Below, piece after piece: positions 25,268 through 34,684 of a stretch of 64,000 nt of DNA (positions are counted from its first letter, which is position 1; each line of letters begins with the position of its first letter). The translations under genes and the position numbers were made by a program. The DNA comes from Hyphomicrobiales bacterium. Its GTDB lineage: Bacteria > Pseudomonadota > Alphaproteobacteria > Rhizobiales > Methylopilaceae. The notes beneath the pieces are model-generated. The model had not been told where the DNA came from and searched no databases. It worked only from the letters and a program-made list of their open reading frames with translations. The stretch covers positions 248,001 through 312,000 of the forward strand of contig JALHQA010000001.1 of the NCBI GenBank assembly GCA_022842205.1. The letters run 5' to 3'.

Positions 25268-28200
25268 ATGTTTACTTTCCTCGTCACGCAATCCCTGAAG
25301 AACCGCCTGCTCGTTCTCGCGCTCGCCGGGGTGCTTGTCGTCTACGGCGCATATACGGCGACCAAGCTCCCGGTCGATGTGTTTCCGGATCTCAACCGCC
25401 CAACCGTGACAATCATGACGGAGTCCGAGGGCCTTGCGCCGCCCGAGGTCGAACAACTGGTCAGCTATCCGATCGAAACTCAGATGAATGGTCTGCCCGG
25501 CGTCAGTCGGGTCAGATCGGTGTCGGGCGTCGGGCTTTCGATCGTGTACGTCGAGTTCGACTGGAATACCGACATTTACAGGAACCGCCAGCAGGTTGCG
25601 GAGCGGCTGACGCTGGTGCGCGAACAGCTTCCTCCCAACACGTCGCCGCAGATGGGCCCGATCAGTTCGATCATGGGCCAGATCATGCTGATTGCGGTTT
25701 CCGGAGAAAACGCAACTCCGATGGAATTGCGCGAACTCGCTGACTTCACTATCCGGCCGCGTCTGCTCACGATTCCCGGCGTGGCGCAAGTTATCCCGAT
25801 CGGTGGCGAAGTTCGTCAGTTCCGCATTGCGCCTCAGCCGCCGGCGCTGCGTGCGCTGGGCCTCACCTATGACCAGATCGAAAAATCGCTGGCGCAGTTC
25901 GGCGTCAATACGGGCGGAGGCTTCACGGACCAGTATTCGCGGGAATACCTCATCCGCAATATCGGCCGCACTACGAGTCTCGACGATCTGCGCAGCCTCG
26001 CCGTCGCCACTGTCGACGGGAAGCCGGTATACCTACACCAGGTCGCGGTGGTCGAATTCGGCCCCAAGACCAAGCGCGGCGATGCCGGCTATATGGGCAA
26101 GCCCGCCGTCGTGGTGTCCATCGAAAAGCAGCCGAACGTCGATACCGTCGCGCTGACGGGCCTCATCGAATCCGCCTTGACCGATCTGGCACCGAGCTTG
26201 CCGCAAGGCGTGAAGGCCGATCAAATTTTGTTTCGTCAGGCCGATTTCATCGAGAACTCGATCTCCAACGTCCAGACGGTTTTGCTGGAGGCGATCGTCG
26301 TCGTCGCGATCGTTTTGTTCGCCTTCCTGCTGAACGTTCGGACAACTGCGATATCGCTGACGGCGATCCCTGTCTCAATCCTGGCGACAGCGATCATCTT
26401 TCACTTCGCTGGGCTTGGCATAAACACAATGACGCTCGGCGGCCTTGCGATTGCTATCGGCGAACTCGTCGACGATGCCGTCGTCGACGTCGAAAACATC
26501 TTCCGAAGGCTCAGGGAGAACCGCGAACTCGGCAATCCACGCCCAATCTTCGATGTCGTCGTTTCGGCTTCCCAGGAAGTGCGTTCCGGCATCGTCTACG
26601 CGACGATGATCATCGTGCTGGTCTTCGTGCCTCTGTTCGCGCTGTCGGGAATTGAAGGCAGGCTCTTTGCGCCACTCGGCCAAGCCTACATCATTTCGAT
26701 CCTCGCCAGCCTGCTCGTTTCGATCACGCTGACTCCCGTCATGGCCTATTACATGTTGCCGGGCCTGAAGCGCCTGAGCGAGCACGAGAGCGGCCTTGTG
26801 CGCATTCTGAAGCGCGGCAACCGGAAGCTCCTCGATCGCGCCTTCGCCCGGCCGCGGCTCTTGATGACGTCTGTCGCTCTTGCCGTCGTGGTCGCCGGCA
26901 TCGCCGCGCTGTTTCTGCCGCGCGCGTTCCTGCCGCCTTTCAACGAAGGCACTTTCACGATCAACATGCTGTTCAACCCGGGCATCTCGCTGGCAGAATC
27001 CAACCGCGTAGGCGCCATCGCCGAGCGCATGATCCTCGATGTTCCGGAGGTCACAACGGTCGGACGGCGCACCGGCCGCGCTGAGCTCGATGAGCATGCC
27101 GAAGGGGTTCATTCGTCGGAGATCGAGGTCGACCTTAAGCCGGACGGCCGGCCGAAAGCAGAAATCATCGCCGACATCCGCTCACGTCTCGCTGTACTGC
27201 CGATATCTGCAAATGTCGGCCAGCCGATCTCTCACCGCCTGGATCATATGCTGTCCGGCGTGCGGGCCGAGATCGCGCTGAAGATTTTCGGCGAAGACCT
27301 CGACACGCTGCGGACCCTGGCCGAGGACATGCGGGCGCGTCTGGCGAAGATCCCGGGCATTGCCGATCTGCAAATCGAAAAGCAGGTGCGCATCCCGCAG
27401 CTTGAAATCCAGATCGATTATACGCGCGCGGCTCTCTACGGCGTCCAGCCCGCGGCGATCGTCGAGCAACTCAGTCGCCTCTCCAATGGCCAGGTGGTTT
27501 CGCGCGTGGCCGACGGGAACCGGCGCTTCGATGTTGTCATGCGTCTGCCGGAACACATGCGCACGACGCAGCGCCTGGGGGACCTTCTAATCGAAACGCC
27601 CAGCGGCTGGATACCGGCGCGGCAGGTCGCCAACATTACTGAGACGGACGGTCCCAATCAGATCCTGCGCGAGAACTCGCGCCGCCGCGTCGTTGTTCTT
27701 GCGAACAGTGACGGCCAAACGGACATGGCCGAGATCATCGCCGCTATTCGCCGTGAAATCGCGGCCACACCGCTGCCAGCGGGCTTCTTTGCAAGCCTCG
27801 AAGGCACATTCCAGGCCCAGGAAGAAGCGAGCCGCACGATCGGCGGATTGTCACTGCTTTCGCTATCGATGATTTTCATGATCCTCTACAGCCGCTACCG
27901 CTCGTCGGTTCTGGCGCTGATCATCATGGGCAGCGTGCCGCTTGCGCTGATAGGTTCGGTCGCTGCGCTTGCCTTGGCCGGGCAGCCGCTCTCGGTCGCC
28001 TCGATGATCGGCTTCATAACACTGACCGGTATTTCGGCTCGAAACGGCATCCTGAAAATCAGTCACTACATCAACCTGTCTCTGAATGAAGGCATGCCCT
28101 TCGGCAAAGAATTGGTCGTCCGCGGGAGTCTTGAGCGGCTCACGCCGGTTCTGATGACAGCGCTTTCCGCGGGGGTTGCCCTCGTGCCGCTGCTGATCGG

Positions 28201-28396
28201 CGCCGACGCGCCCGGCAAGGAGATCCTGCACCCGGTCGCTGTCACGATTTTCGGCGGACTGATCAGCGCCACGCTGCTCGATACGTTTCTGACCCCGGTT
28301 CTCTTCCTGCGCTACGGGCAAGCACCTCTCGAACGCCTGCGTGCCGCACGTTTGGCGGAGCGGACACCCGACACCGCCCCCGCGGAAGCCTTCTGA
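25268..28396 (+). CDS. Heavy-metal efflux RND transporter (CusA/CzcA family)
   Basis: 1042-residue proton-driven inner-membrane pump of the HME-RND group, exporting metal ions with the upstream adaptor. N-terminal [40 protein letters not shown] and [18 protein letters not shown] are family hallmarks. The helix 4 proton-relay region reads [20 protein letters not shown] with paired Asp. Twelve helices in two halves are apparent and the length matches the family. The metal cannot be fixed from these residues; neighbours (DUF305, DUF411, HupE, His-rich proteins) point to copper/silver or nickel/cobalt. No outer-membrane TolC-like gene is adjacent. Confidence 0.92.
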   Translation: MFTFLVTQSLKNRLLVLALAGVLVVYGAYTATKLPVDVFPDLNRPTVTIMTESEGLAPPEVEQLVSYPIETQMNGLPGVSRVRSVSGVGLSIVYVEFDWNTDIYRNRQQVAERLTLVREQLPPNTSPQMGPISSIMGQIMLIAVSGENATPMELRELADFTIRPRLLTIPGVAQVIPIGGEVRQFRIAPQPPALRALGLTYDQIEKSLAQFGVNTGGGFTDQYSREYLIRNIGRTTSLDDLRSLAVATVDGKPVYLHQVAVVEFGPKTKRGDAGYMGKPAVVVSIEKQPNVDTVALTGLIESALTDLAPSLPQGVKADQILFRQADFIENSISNVQTVLLEAIVVVAIVLFAFLLNVRTTAISLTAIPVSILATAIIFHFAGLGINTMTLGGLAIAIGELVDDAVVDVENIFRRLRENRELGNPRPIFDVVVSASQEVRSGIVYATMIIVLVFVPLFALSGIEGRLFAPLGQAYIISILASLLVSITLTPVMAYYMLPGLKRLSEHESGLVRILKRGNRKLLDRAFARPRLLMTSVALAVVVAGIAALFLPRAFLPPFNEGTFTINMLFNPGISLAESNRVGAIAERMILDVPEVTTVGRRTGRAELDEHAEGVHSSEIEVDLKPDGRPKAEIIADIRSRLAVLPISANVGQPISHRLDHMLSGVRAEIALKIFGEDLDTLRTLAEDMRARLAKIPGIADLQIEKQVRIPQLEIQIDYTRAALYGVQPAAIVEQLSRLSNGQVVSRVADGNRRFDVVMRLPEHMRTTQRLGDLLIETPSGWIPARQVANITETDGPNQILRENSRRRVVVLANSDGQTDMAEIIAAIRREIAATPLPAGFFASLEGTFQAQEEASRTIGGLSLLSLSMIFMILYSRYRSSVLALIIMGSVPLALIGSVAALALAGQPLSVASMIGFITLTGISARNGILKISHYINLSLNEGMPFGKELVVRGSLERLTPVLMTALSAGVALVPLLIGADAPGKEILHPVAVTIFGGLISATLLDTFLTPVLFLRYGQAPLERLRAARLAERTPDTAPAEAF

Positions 28397-28413
28397 TCAA
28401 GATGGAGTACCCC

Positions 28414-28779
28414 ATGAGAAAGTTTCTGGCCTTTGCCCTCCTCGCCTTCGTTACGTCGACAGCCGTCGACGCGCATGAAAGCGCAGCAGGGCCGAACGGA
28501 GGTCCGTCAATCGATACCGGCGACTTCCACATCGAAGCAGTAGCGAATGGCACCGAGCTGGCCGTATACATACGGGACGCCGCAGACAAACCTGTGCCGA
28601 CAGAAGGCTTCAAAGGTACGGCGATCTTCGTGGTCGACGGCAAGCCGCAGAGGATTGTACTGGCGCCCGCCGGAGAGAACCGCCTTTCAGGCACATCCGC
28701 CACGCCGCTCGCGGCTCCAAAAGGCGCCGTCCAGATTTCCACGTCGGACGGCAAATCCATCCAGGGCAAGTTCCAGTGA
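28414..28779 (+). CDS. Small secreted protein, FixH/YtkA-like
   Basis: 121-residue exported protein: signal peptide (MRKFLAFALLAFVTSTAVDA), then mature HESAAGPNGGPSIDTGDFHIE and a beta-rich domain with LAVYIRDAADKPVPTEGF. The layout is that of small YtkA/FixH-like periplasmic proteins often found with metal efflux genes, and it resembles the beta module fused to the RND adaptor. ATG 28414 is preferred over an ATG 12 bases earlier because that one overlaps the GGAG that serves as ribosome-binding site. Eighteen bases after the pump gene, so the same transcript. Confidence 0.7.
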   Translation: MRKFLAFALLAFVTSTAVDAHESAAGPNGGPSIDTGDFHIEAVANGTELAVYIRDAADKPVPTEGFKGTAIFVVDGKPQRIVLAPAGENRLSGTSATPLAAPKGAVQISTSDGKSIQGKFQ

Positions 28780-28854
28780 GGACGGGCCCGGAAGCGGCCG
28801 CTCCGGAGCGAGCCGCATTAATGCAAGCGTCAACAACACACAGAGGATACCCTA

Positions 28855-29205
28855 ATGACCAATCTCAGAACCGGACTGGCTATTGTGACGCTGGCGGCGG
28901 CCATCGCCTCGACTTCCGCCTTGGCGCAAATGCACAAAAGCGATGGCGAGATGAATGCCGGGAAAGCCTACATGGGCGCTCACCAAAAGATGATGACCGA
29001 CATGAATGGCATGAAACCAACCGGCGATGCCGACAAGGATTTCGCAATGATGATGATCCCCCATCATCAGGGCGCGATCGACATGGCCGAGGTCGAGCTC
29101 AAACACGGCAAGGATCCGGAGCTCAGGAAGATGGCCCAGAAAATCATCGACGATCAGAAGAAGGAAATCGCTGATTTCAAGAAATGGCTGTCTCAGAACA
29201 AGTAA
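28855..29205 (+). CDS. DUF305-family periplasmic protein
   Basis: 116-residue exported helical protein of the DUF305/ferritin-like group. After a signal peptide (cleavage after ALA, residue 24) it carries Met/His-rich MHKSDGEMNAGKAYMG and the hallmark DFAMMMIPHHQGAIDMAEV, whose paired His and Met residues are candidate metal ligands. DUF305 proteins are common in copper-resistance loci. It follows the RND genes on the same strand with a 75-base gap; probably binds metal in the periplasm. No enzymatic function is implied. Confidence 0.88.
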   Translation: MTNLRTGLAIVTLAAAIASTSALAQMHKSDGEMNAGKAYMGAHQKMMTDMNGMKPTGDADKDFAMMMIPHHQGAIDMAEVELKHGKDPELRKMAQKIIDDQKKEIADFKKWLSQNK

Positions 29206-29369
29206 TGACAGCGAAAAACGTTGGCTCCGGCGGAGTTGACGATTGGCACCGACCGGCGTAGCGCGGGCGCGATAAGCTGCGCTCGTGATCTGCCGGCCGG
29301 GAGATCAGGAAAGGCTCGTAAGGTTCACTGCGGGAGGCGCGTACGCCTCCGCCTCTTACGGAGAAAGAC

Positions 29370-29855
29370 ATGTCCGAATTCCATCTCACAAGGCGTTCGG
29401 TGCTGACACTGGTCAGCATGGCGTCGCTGGCTCCTGCTCTCCCGGCGCTTGCGCAGAGTCGCCCGCTGGTGACTGTCTACAAGGATCCTTCTTGCGGCTG
29501 CTGCGGCGCATGGGTCAAACACATCGCAGCTGCCGGGTTTCCCACGGCGGTTCAGGAAACGGCTGATATGACCGCTCTCAAGGCAAGGCTCGGCGTGCCG
29601 ATGACACTTGCCTCGTGCCATACCGCCAAGGTCGGAAGCTACCTGTTGGAGGGGCACGTGCCGGCGGCGGCCTTGGAGAAGCTGCTGACTGAGAACCCCG
29701 ATGCAATGGGCCTCGCAGTTCCAGGCATGCCCGTTGGATCACCCGGGATGGAAGTCGCAGGAACGCCGCCCGAAAGATACGACGTGTTGCTGTTCGCCAA
29801 GGACAGGCCTCCTAGGCCGTACATGCGCTTCAATGGGGGCGCTGAAATCCAATAG
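29370..29855 (+). CDS. DUF411-family metal-binding protein
   Basis: 161-residue exported protein with a Tat-like signal (TRRSVLTLVSMASLAPALPA) and a thioredoxin-like DUF411 domain. The metal/redox motif is VYKDPSCGCCGAWVKH, followed by TLASCHTAKVGSYLLEGHVP. DUF411 proteins occur with copper and silver resistance genes. It ends the rightward part of the cluster; the 206-base gap to the converging 30062 gene holds a long inverted repeat at about 30022-30053 (GTGCGGCCC / GGGCCGCAC) that can end transcription from either side. Confidence 0.87.
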   Translation: MSEFHLTRRSVLTLVSMASLAPALPALAQSRPLVTVYKDPSCGCCGAWVKHIAAAGFPTAVQETADMTALKARLGVPMTLASCHTAKVGSYLLEGHVPAAALEKLLTENPDAMGLAVPGMPVGSPGMEVAGTPPERYDVLLFAKDRPPRPYMRFNGGAEIQ

Positions 29856-30021
29856 CTGCCGATCGCGCGCCGTTGTCGAGATAAGGCACCACGAAGGCGA
29901 AGAGCCGCGGTGAAGCCGGCCGGTACGGAAATTCGCTGACTTTTGCCGCGCGCACCCTTGCACAGCCAACTTCAGGGCCCTACGCGACCACCTTCCGGAG
30001 AGGGTCTTCCATGCGGGATGG

Positions 30022-30053
30022 CGTGCGGCCCTACCATGAGAGGTGGGCCGCAC
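30022..30053. terminator. Inverted repeat between converging metal-cluster genes
   Basis: GTGCGGCCC ... GGGCCGCAC with a short internal loop lies between the DUF411 gene (+) and the membrane-anchor gene (-). No T-run follows on either strand, so efficiency is uncertain; position suggests a bidirectional transcript end. Confidence 0.4.
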
Positions 30054-30061
30054 ACCACGAC

Positions 30062-30712
30062 TCACATCACACGTTTTACTTCTGCGTAGTCGCCGTTTGT
30101 CTTGAGGGTCACAGTCACGTCAGCTTTCCCACGATTGCGCCAGAACCAGCCATGCGCCCCCGTGAACGCGGCTTCCAGAACGCCTTCGGCACCCGGCACC
30201 GCACGCCCCTTCTTGTAACTCTTCGACTCGCCCGCATCGCCGTCGGCATGGAGGTCGAAGTTGACAACGCCGCCGTCCACTGCCCAGGAGAAGTTGGCCT
30301 TGGCGCCCTTCGTCATTACGAGTTTGATCTCGGCGCCTTCACCAGGTTTCAGAGTTACCTTTACCTCGTCTGCCCGGCCAGCAGGCTGAGCATGTGCCGG
30401 ACTGACGAAAAGTTCGGCCAAAATGCGCCCAGCGATGCTGGACTGCCGATCCGCCGGCGCCGATGCCGGAGCCGTCTTCTGTTCATCCAGAAGCCGGTCC
30501 CGTTCGGCCTCCTCGGCGAGCTGAGACTTGATCTCCCCCATCTCCGTCAGGCCGATGGCGCGTCCTATTCCGGTGGGGTCGATGGCATACTCGGCGGGCA
30601 GAACCACGGTCACGAGAATCGCTGTTGCCGCGATGATCGCGATCACCGTGGATCGGATAAGCTGTCCCGAGGTCGGCAGTTCCGCGCGGGAAGGAATGTC
30701 GGAATTGTACAT
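30062..30712 (-). CDS. Membrane-anchored periplasmic protein of metal cluster
   Basis: 216-residue protein with one transmembrane helix (LIRSTVIAIIAATAILVTVVLPAEY, about residues 19-40, read in two parts), a charged helical linker, a second weakly hydrophobic segment ending AHAQPAG, and a C-terminal beta domain with VKVTLKPGEGAEIKLVMTKG. Proteins of this shape, often called transmembrane anchor proteins, accompany HupE and RND metal genes in alphaproteobacteria. Function unknown. It follows the HupE gene by 15 bases on the same strand, so they are co-transcribed. Confidence 0.65.
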   Translation of the reverse strand: MYNSDIPSRAELPTSGQLIRSTVIAIIAATAILVTVVLPAEYAIDPTGIGRAIGLTEMGEIKSQLAEEAERDRLLDEQKTAPASAPADRQSSIAGRILAELFVSPAHAQPAGRADEVKVTLKPGEGAEIKLVMTKGAKANFSWAVDGGVVNFDLHADGDAGESKSYKKGRAVPGAEGVLEAAFTGAHGWFWRNRGKADVTVTLKTNGDYAEVKRVM

Positions 30713-30727
30713 TGGAATTCTCCTTTG

Positions 30728-31459
30728 TTACGACACGAAATAGCCGGTCAGCTGATACCCGATCAGCACGAATCCAGCTGTCATGACAATTGCGTTAGCT
30801 GTGTATGCGTGGCGCCAGAAGCTGGCGGTACGCCGCCAATAGCTCATGACGATAAGGATCGCGGCCAATGCCAGGAGCTGGCCGATCTCCACGCCTACGT
30901 TGAAGGCCAGAAGATTTGGCACAAGCCCGTCTGGCGAAATATCGTATTCGATGATTTTCGTGGACAGGCCGAAGCCGTGGAAGAACCCGAATATCAAAGT
31001 CGCTGCTTTGGTATTCGGCTGGAAGCCAAACCACCGCTGGAAAGCGCCCATATTGTCGAGCGCTTTGTAAACGACCGACAGGCCGATTATCGCATCGATG
31101 ATGTAGCTGTTGATCCCGACGTTGAAATACACGCCCAGAAGCATCGTCGTGGAATGCCCGAGGGCGAAGAGACTCACATAAAGCCCGATGTGCTTCAGCC
31201 GGTACAGGAAGAAGATCACACCGAAAAGGAACAGTATGTGGTCGTATCCCGTCACCATGTGTTTGGCGCCGAGATAGATGAAGGGAAAAATATTTACGCC
31301 CGTAATCTCCTGGATGTAGCCCTTGTCGCCCTCGGCAACGGCGTGTGCCATTGCCTCAATGCCGAGAAGGATTAGACCCAGGCTTGTCGCAAGCGCCAAA
31401 AGAAGCACCCGCGTACATGCGGAAGCGGACGCCCCCTTTTGAAGGGAGACTCGTTTCAT
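30728..31459 (-). CDS. HupE/UreJ-family membrane protein
   Basis: 243-residue inner-membrane protein of the HupE/UreJ_2 group with about six or seven helices. The family motif region is FIYLGAKHMVTGYDHILFLFG, with conserved His/Asp in HMVTGYDH, followed by LFALGHSTTMLLGVYF and FGFFHGFGLSTKII. HupE/UreJ proteins are implicated in nickel or cobalt uptake, but this longer type is frequent in heavy-metal clusters. Co-transcribed with the anchor protein downstream. Metal specificity is not settled by the sequence. Confidence 0.82.
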   Translation of the reverse strand: MKRVSLQKGASASACTRVLLLALATSLGLILLGIEAMAHAVAEGDKGYIQEITGVNIFPFIYLGAKHMVTGYDHILFLFGVIFFLYRLKHIGLYVSLFALGHSTTMLLGVYFNVGINSYIIDAIIGLSVVYKALDNMGAFQRWFGFQPNTKAATLIFGFFHGFGLSTKIIEYDISPDGLVPNLLAFNVGVEIGQLLALAAILIVMSYWRRTASFWRHAYTANAIVMTAGFVLIGYQLTGYFVS

Positions 31460-31509
31460 GGAAGTTCCAATCTTCGCTGATGGAAATAAGCCGCCGGAAG
31501 CGGCTCGGC

Positions 31510-31851
31510 TCAGGCAACGAAGCAGAACCGTGGGGGGCGGTGGATGCGCGAGGGAGCGTTACGTATCTGACCGACGGCCAGCGCTGAAATCCAGTTGCGG
31601 ACCACTACGACGCCTGCGCTCTCATATGATGCGGGCATGCATGGAATCTCGTGCGAATGGTCGGCGAACTTCTGATCGTGACCGGAGGTTCCATCATGGT
31701 CATCGTGGTCGTGGCCATGTGCGTGATTGTGATCGTGGATCAGTTGGCCTTGGCCTTCAATGGAGCTGGTGATGTGGTCGTGAGCCCGCCCAGCGCCGAT
31801 GGGCGCCAGCAGCGTTCCCAATATCATGACGACGGCGATGATGACTCGCAT
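31510..31851 (-). CDS. Small His/Asp-rich secreted protein
   Basis: 113-residue predicted protein: signal peptide (MRVIIAVVMILGTLLAPIGAG), then a histidine/aspartate-rich stretch HDHNHAHGHDHDDHDG and HSHEIPCMPASYES, likely to chelate divalent metal in the periplasm. No named family recognised. It lies 50 bases upstream of the HupE gene on the same strand, so it probably opens that leftward operon. Composition bias makes homology calls unreliable, but the signal peptide plus context support a real gene. Confidence 0.6.
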   Translation of the reverse strand: MRVIIAVVMILGTLLAPIGAGRAHDHITSSIEGQGQLIHDHNHAHGHDHDDHDGTSGHDQKFADHSHEIPCMPASYESAGVVVVRNWISALAVGQIRNAPSRIHRPPRFCFVA

Positions 31852-31936
31852 GGCTGCTAGCCGACCTTAGTTCGCCGCGATCCGGCGGCACATTAGTCGA
31901 AAGGGGCTGGCCTGTCCCGGTGGATCTCAATGAGCG

Positions 31937-32776
31937 TTAACGGGGGGCCAGGCTGCGCACTGTTGACGAGGCTTTCTTCTGCAAAGCTTCGAGCATTCCA
32001 CTTTTGCTGAATTGTGCCGGATAGGTGACGGTATAGGGCTCCAGAAAGTCCGCGAGACGCCGAAAAATCCCCTTGGCCGTATTTGCCCGCGACTTCGAAA
32101 TAGCGCGGCCGATGTGCACCAGGAATGTGCCGTCATCACGACGGATGGTTACGACAGGAAGCAGAGCCGCACTGTTTGCCTGCGAAAGCTCGATCGCGTC
32201 GGCACCCAATGGTTTGTCCCTGCTTTCCCGGGACATCAGGATGATCCCGTTGGCGCGGAGTATTTCGGCCGCCTTTCGCAAGGCCGATGAACCCGCGAAT
32301 CGGCCGGCAAGATAGCGATCCTCGATCTCGTTCCGGAGCGCTTCTGTCTTGGCCGTATGCCACGGCTTTTCGAAGTTGTTCTTATCCTCTCCCGGCAGGA
32401 GATTTCCACGAATCCCCTTGTCGGCCAATGCCGCCAAGGGGATCGTCGGTGCGTATGACGTAGGCACAATCCACAGAACGGCGCCCGTACCGTTCTTCAA
32501 CTCGTCTTTCACCAGATCATGCCCGACGACGACGATGTTCAGATTCCCGGCAAACGGCCCTGCCATGGCCCTGAGGATCAAAGCTTCGTGAAAGCAGCAC
32601 GCGTCGCCTTCGGCCGTGACGCCATCCTGGGACCGGTCGTCGGCCAGAGCGCTTGTAACTGCACGGCTTAGACGCAACCGCGTTTGGTCATGAAGCTGCC
32701 ATCCGAGCGAAATGATCGCAGGGAGACAGCGGGTGATTGCACGATGGATCAGTTGCCCGCGTTTGCTTGCCGACAA
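31937..32776 (-). CDS. Diverged LpxL-like acyltransferase family protein
   Basis: 279-residue protein from a TTG start at 32776 with GGAGG seven bases upstream. The middle and C-terminal parts follow the lysophospholipid/lipid A acyltransferase (LpxL/HtrB) plan: AVLWIVPTSYAPTIPLAALA in place of the usual acyltransferase block, then a LRKAAEILRANGIILMS segment and ANSAALLPVVTIRRDDGTFLVHIG. The canonical catalytic HxxxxD/E is not evident, so activity is doubtful. No membrane helix is convincing. It lies between the metal genes and the tRNA-Arg gene, and may be part of the same inserted segment. Confidence 0.5.
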   Translation of the reverse strand: MSASKRGQLIHRAITRCLPAIISLGWQLHDQTRLRLSRAVTSALADDRSQDGVTAEGDACCFHEALILRAMAGPFAGNLNIVVVGHDLVKDELKNGTGAVLWIVPTSYAPTIPLAALADKGIRGNLLPGEDKNNFEKPWHTAKTEALRNEIEDRYLAGRFAGSSALRKAAEILRANGIILMSRESRDKPLGADAIELSQANSAALLPVVTIRRDDGTFLVHIGRAISKSRANTAKGIFRRLADFLEPYTVTYPAQFSKSGMLEALQKKASSTVRSLAPR

Positions 32777-32840
32777 AACCGGCCTCCGATTTTCGGAAGA
32801 ACTGCTGCCGCTTCGGACGCTGGCGCCGGTTTAAGAAAGG

Positions 32841-32854
32841 AAAATGGCGCGCCC
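32841..32854. repeat. Candidate attachment-site repeat (right, in tRNA-Arg)
   Basis: AAAATGGCGCGCCC, overlapping the CCA end and acceptor strand of tRNA-Arg(ACG); identical to 22760-22773 in the same orientation. Together they bracket about 10.1 kb of metal-related genes. Confidence 0.45.
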
Positions 32855-32921
32855 GAAAGGATTCGAACCTCTGACCCTCAGATTCGTAGTCTGATGCTCT
32901 ATCCAGCTGAGCTACGGGCGC
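32845..32921 (-). tRNA. tRNA-Arg (anticodon ACG)
   Basis: 77-base gene including an encoded CCA. The acceptor stem is GCGCCCG (32921-32915) paired to CGGGCGC, then discriminator G and CCA. The D-arm GCTCAGCTGGATAGAGC, anticodon stem TCAGA / TCTGA around loop CTACGAA, and T-arm with GGTTCGAATCC are all canonical. ACG is edited to ICG by TadA to read most CGN Arg codons. Its 3' end faces the metal region, and a 14-base copy of that end lies at 22760. Confidence 0.97.
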
Positions 32922-33012
32922 GCAGGGCGGAACGCTGTTCCGTCCGGAGCGGTGTGAATAATGTTTCGAACCGGCCAATGCAAGCCGTCCGGCCGATCTT
33001 TCAGACCTCCGA

Positions 33013-34467
33013 TCAGGCGATGGATTTCTGGGCCGCCCGCTCGCGCAGGTCGATGACCCGGTCCGGGATCGTGAAACGGAAGGCCGCGCCGATCGACCCC
33101 TCCACAAGCTGGATCTCGCCGCCATGGGCGCGGACCAGCTCGGACGCGATGGCGAGGCCAAGGCCCGTGCCGCCCGGCTTGGTCGAGCCCTGGAAGGCGG
33201 CGAACAGATGCTCCCTCGCCTTGTCGGAGACGCCCGGACCGGTGTCGGACACTTCCAGCATGACGACTGCCCCCTCGCGCCGCCCGACGATGCGGATCTG
33301 GTCGCGGGCCGGGTCGAGTTCGCGGCCCTGCCCTTCGAGCGCCTGTTTGGCGTTGCGGCCGAGATTGAGCAGCACGCGGAACAGCTGATCGGGGTCGGCA
33401 TCCACCGTCAGCCCGCGTTCGACCGCCTCGGTCCAGCCGATTCCGGTATTTTGCCTGAGACCCAGGGCATCGCGCATTTCGTGGATCAGGTCGGCTACTT
33501 CGACCGGCCTGCGCTGCGGAGCGGCTTCGCGAGCCGCGCCATAGTTCAGCGTCGTCGTGCAATAGGCCACCGCGCGTTCCAGCGTGGACACGAGCTTGCC
33601 CGACAGCCGCTTCACCGCCGGATCGGGCGAATCCGCGAGCCTTTCAGAGGCAAGCTGCGCCGCGGCCAGAAGATTGCGCAGGTCGTGGTTGATCTTAGAC
33701 ACCGCGAGGCCGAGCGCCGCGAGATGCCCCTTGCTCTGCAACTGGCCGTGCAGCTCGGTCTGCATCGCCGCGAGCTCTTCCTCCGCGACCCCGATTTCAT
33801 CATTACTGCCCGAGGGGACGATGATGCCTTCGGCGTTTTCCGGGTCGCGGCCGAAGGCCACCATCCGGCCCGTGAGGCGGCGCACGGGGCGCACGATCAT
33901 ATGGTCCATGAGCACATAGAGAAGGACGCCCGCCAGCGCCGCGACGGCGAGCGACATGCCGAGCATGTTTCGCGAGAACCGCAGCAGCGATGCGCGGAGC
34001 GGTTTTTCCTCGACCAGGACTTCGATGAACTCGCCCCCTCTCGGCGCGTCGCCGACAAGGCGCATCACGCCCCCGCCGTCCGAGAATATCACCCCGAAGG
34101 CGTTGCGGACCGCTGTGGTGCCGAGCGGCTCGCGCAGGTCGACGTCGCGGGCAATCGCCGGCGGCGTATCGGAAGCGGCCAGCAGGCGCCGGGCCTCGCC
34201 GGTCTTCAGCACGATCATCCGGGCGCCGACGCTGTCCAGCAGCCGCCGGGCCAGCGTTTCCGGCACCATGCCTTGGGGAGCGGCGTCGAGCACGAGGGCC
34301 ACCGAATGGGCACGGCCGATGCGATCGTTCAGCCAGCGCTCGTAAAATGTAGCAAGTGCAGGCACATAGACGAGCACAACCGCCAGCATGACGAAAAGGC
34401 TCGTCAGCTTCAGCAGCTTCGCCGAAAGCCCCCGGCGCACCGCGGGGCGCATGCCGCCCTGGTCCAT
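33013..34467 (-). CDS. Membrane-bound sensor histidine kinase (orphan)
   Basis: 484-residue sensor kinase: transmembrane helix 1 at about residues 20-42, periplasmic sensor of about 130 residues, helix 2 at about 172-190, a HAMP-like MIVRPVRRLTGRMVAFGRDP segment, dimerisation helix with phospho-acceptor His in SKINHDLRNLLAAAQ, N-box RVLLNLGRNAKQAL, DTGPGV and GTGLGLAIASELV. No receiver domain and no response-regulator gene adjacent. The signal is unknown. It is divergent from rpmH, whose promoter lies in the 217-base gap. Confidence 0.88.
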   Translation of the reverse strand: MDQGGMRPAVRRGLSAKLLKLTSLFVMLAVVLVYVPALATFYERWLNDRIGRAHSVALVLDAAPQGMVPETLARRLLDSVGARMIVLKTGEARRLLAASDTPPAIARDVDLREPLGTTAVRNAFGVIFSDGGGVMRLVGDAPRGGEFIEVLVEEKPLRASLLRFSRNMLGMSLAVAALAGVLLYVLMDHMIVRPVRRLTGRMVAFGRDPENAEGIIVPSGSNDEIGVAEEELAAMQTELHGQLQSKGHLAALGLAVSKINHDLRNLLAAAQLASERLADSPDPAVKRLSGKLVSTLERAVAYCTTTLNYGAAREAAPQRRPVEVADLIHEMRDALGLRQNTGIGWTEAVERGLTVDADPDQLFRVLLNLGRNAKQALEGQGRELDPARDQIRIVGRREGAVVMLEVSDTGPGVSDKAREHLFAAFQGSTKPGGTGLGLAIASELVRAHGGEIQLVEGSIGAAFRFTIPDRVIDLRERAAQKSIA

Positions 34468-34548
34468 GCTCCTGGCCCTTCCCGTGCCAGCGCGACAAAG
34501 ATGGGGTTTCGCGACCGGCCCGTCAAACCGGCATGCCCCGGCTTTGCG

Positions 34549-34578
34549 TTGACTTTACGGCCCCTCATTCCCTATAAG
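34549..34578 (+). promoter_or_regulatory. Sigma-70-type promoter of rpmH-rnpA-yidC
   Basis: TTGACT (34549-34554) and TATAAG (34573-34578) with an 18-base spacer, or 17 bases if CTATAA is used. It is the only good match in the kinase-rpmH gap and would start a transcript near 34585, about 100 bases before rpmH. Confidence 0.65.
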
Positions 34579-34589
34579 CGCGGCCAACA

Positions 34590-34619
34590 AGGCGTCCGTG
34601 CCCGCGCGGGCGCCTTTTT
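34590..34619 (+). terminator. Terminator-like hairpin in rpmH leader
   Basis: AAGGCG...GCCTTTTT enclosing the palindrome GCCCGCGCGGGC, ending in a five-T run. It stands between the promoter at 34549-34578 and rpmH at 34685, the position of an attenuator or a short-leader terminator. Confidence 0.5.
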
Positions 34620-34684
34620 AGCCTGAAAACCGGGCCTTTGGCCCCCGATTTCCCCGCGGCCCCGGGCCGCGATTGAGGTGAACC

